Source of the DNA: an uncultured Lachnospiraceae bacterium
GTDB lineage: Bacteria; Bacillota; Clostridia; Lachnospirales; Lachnospiraceae
Reading direction: 5' to 3'
Assembly (NCBI GenBank): GCA_902793685.1
Contig: CADBEN010000020.1
Location: forward strand, 1 to 40,720
Length of the DNA stretch: 40,720 bases
This document shows, piece by piece, positions 40,622 through 40,720 of the stretch (position 1 is the stretch's first letter; each line of letters starts with the position of its first letter). The position numbers were made by a program, and so were the translations under genes. The notes under the pieces were generated by a model. The model worked only from the letters and a program-made list of their open reading frames with translations. It had not been told where the DNA came from and made no database searches.

Positions 40622-40720
40622 TCAGTTTTTACGTAATAAGTTGACTCCCAGAGAATCAAGCAATTCCTGCGTCTTCTTTTGGATGGCAGAGACCCTGATT
40701 CCTTGGCCGTCACCGGTGTC
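40622..40720 (-). CDS. C-terminal end of an unidentified protein, possibly a mobile-element ORF
   Basis: An open frame enters the window at 40720 and stops at 40622, giving 32 residues that end QELLDSLGVNLLRKN. It bears no likeness to AraC proteins and is directly joined to the truncated AraC gene. A transposase C-terminus is one possibility, but I do not recognise the family. Confidence 0.35.
   Translation of the reverse strand, partial: DTGDGQGIRVSAIQKKTQELLDSLGVNLLRKN

Overview
The window looks like a chromosomal segment of a strictly anaerobic, moderately GC-rich Clostridia member, most likely Lachnospiraceae-like. The basis is strong AGGAGG-type ribosome sites, a tandem glycine riboswitch, a complete [FeFe]-hydrogenase maturation set with its TM1266-type regulator, a bacterial V-type ATPase and oxygen-sensitive Fe-S dehydratases. 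No rRNA, tRNA, CRISPR array or intact mobile element was seen. The assignment to a family is an inference from gene content, not from a marker gene.

Layout. 1-6600: an alpha/beta hydrolase; a CstA-family transporter with a structured leader; then a three-gene unit of an unknown two-helix membrane protein, a CbbQ/NorQ-like AAA+ ATPase and a NorD/CobT-like VWA protein. 6570-8810: a small minus-strand protein of unknown function, then a strong promoter, a tandem glycine riboswitch and its terminator, which control a TRIC/UPF0126 glycine-transporter-like gene followed by a FliB-like cysteine-rich protein. 8855-13710: a secreted beta-rich protein, a lipoprotein, a TIGR04076 protein, a GH2 glycosidase and an Fe-S flavoprotein. 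13818-17846: a minus-strand L-tartrate dehydratase operon (SLC13-type transporter, ttdA, ttdB) with a divergent LysR regulator. 17975-20169: an EamA transporter, a YitT protein and a decayed VOC gene. 20483-27532: a compact V-ATPase operon E-DUF2764-A-B-D-I-K whose K subunit keeps Na+-type ligands. 27739-33759: a DUF2971 protein, a Cof-type HAD phosphatase, and the hydrogenase maturation cluster TM1266-hydF-hydE-hydG. 33946-39866: a LysR regulator divergent from a putative catabolic cluster (DmpG-like aldolase, D-2-hydroxyacid dehydrogenase, GltS-like symporter, amidohydrolase). The right edge holds an AraC gene whose 5' part is replaced by unrelated coding sequence.

The best candidate for an undescribed system is the 33946-39866 cluster. 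Its two transcription units are preceded by copies of one regulatory block: 38 of 50 positions are identical without gaps, and both carry an AACAA-N8-TTGTT dyad about 65-70 bp upstream of the predicted start. The adjacent LysR protein probably controls both, so uptake, hydrolysis, dehydrogenation and aldol cleavage of an unknown anionic substrate would be induced together. The second candidate is the AAA+/VWA pair at 2833-6584, which resembles metalloenzyme-activation chaperones but has no recognisable client enzyme nearby.

Control signals are unusually legible here: the glycine riboswitch, two LysR intergenic regions with matching boxes, a terminator inside the hyd cluster, and a family of short GC-rich hairpins at gene borders that may be remnants of small mobile elements.
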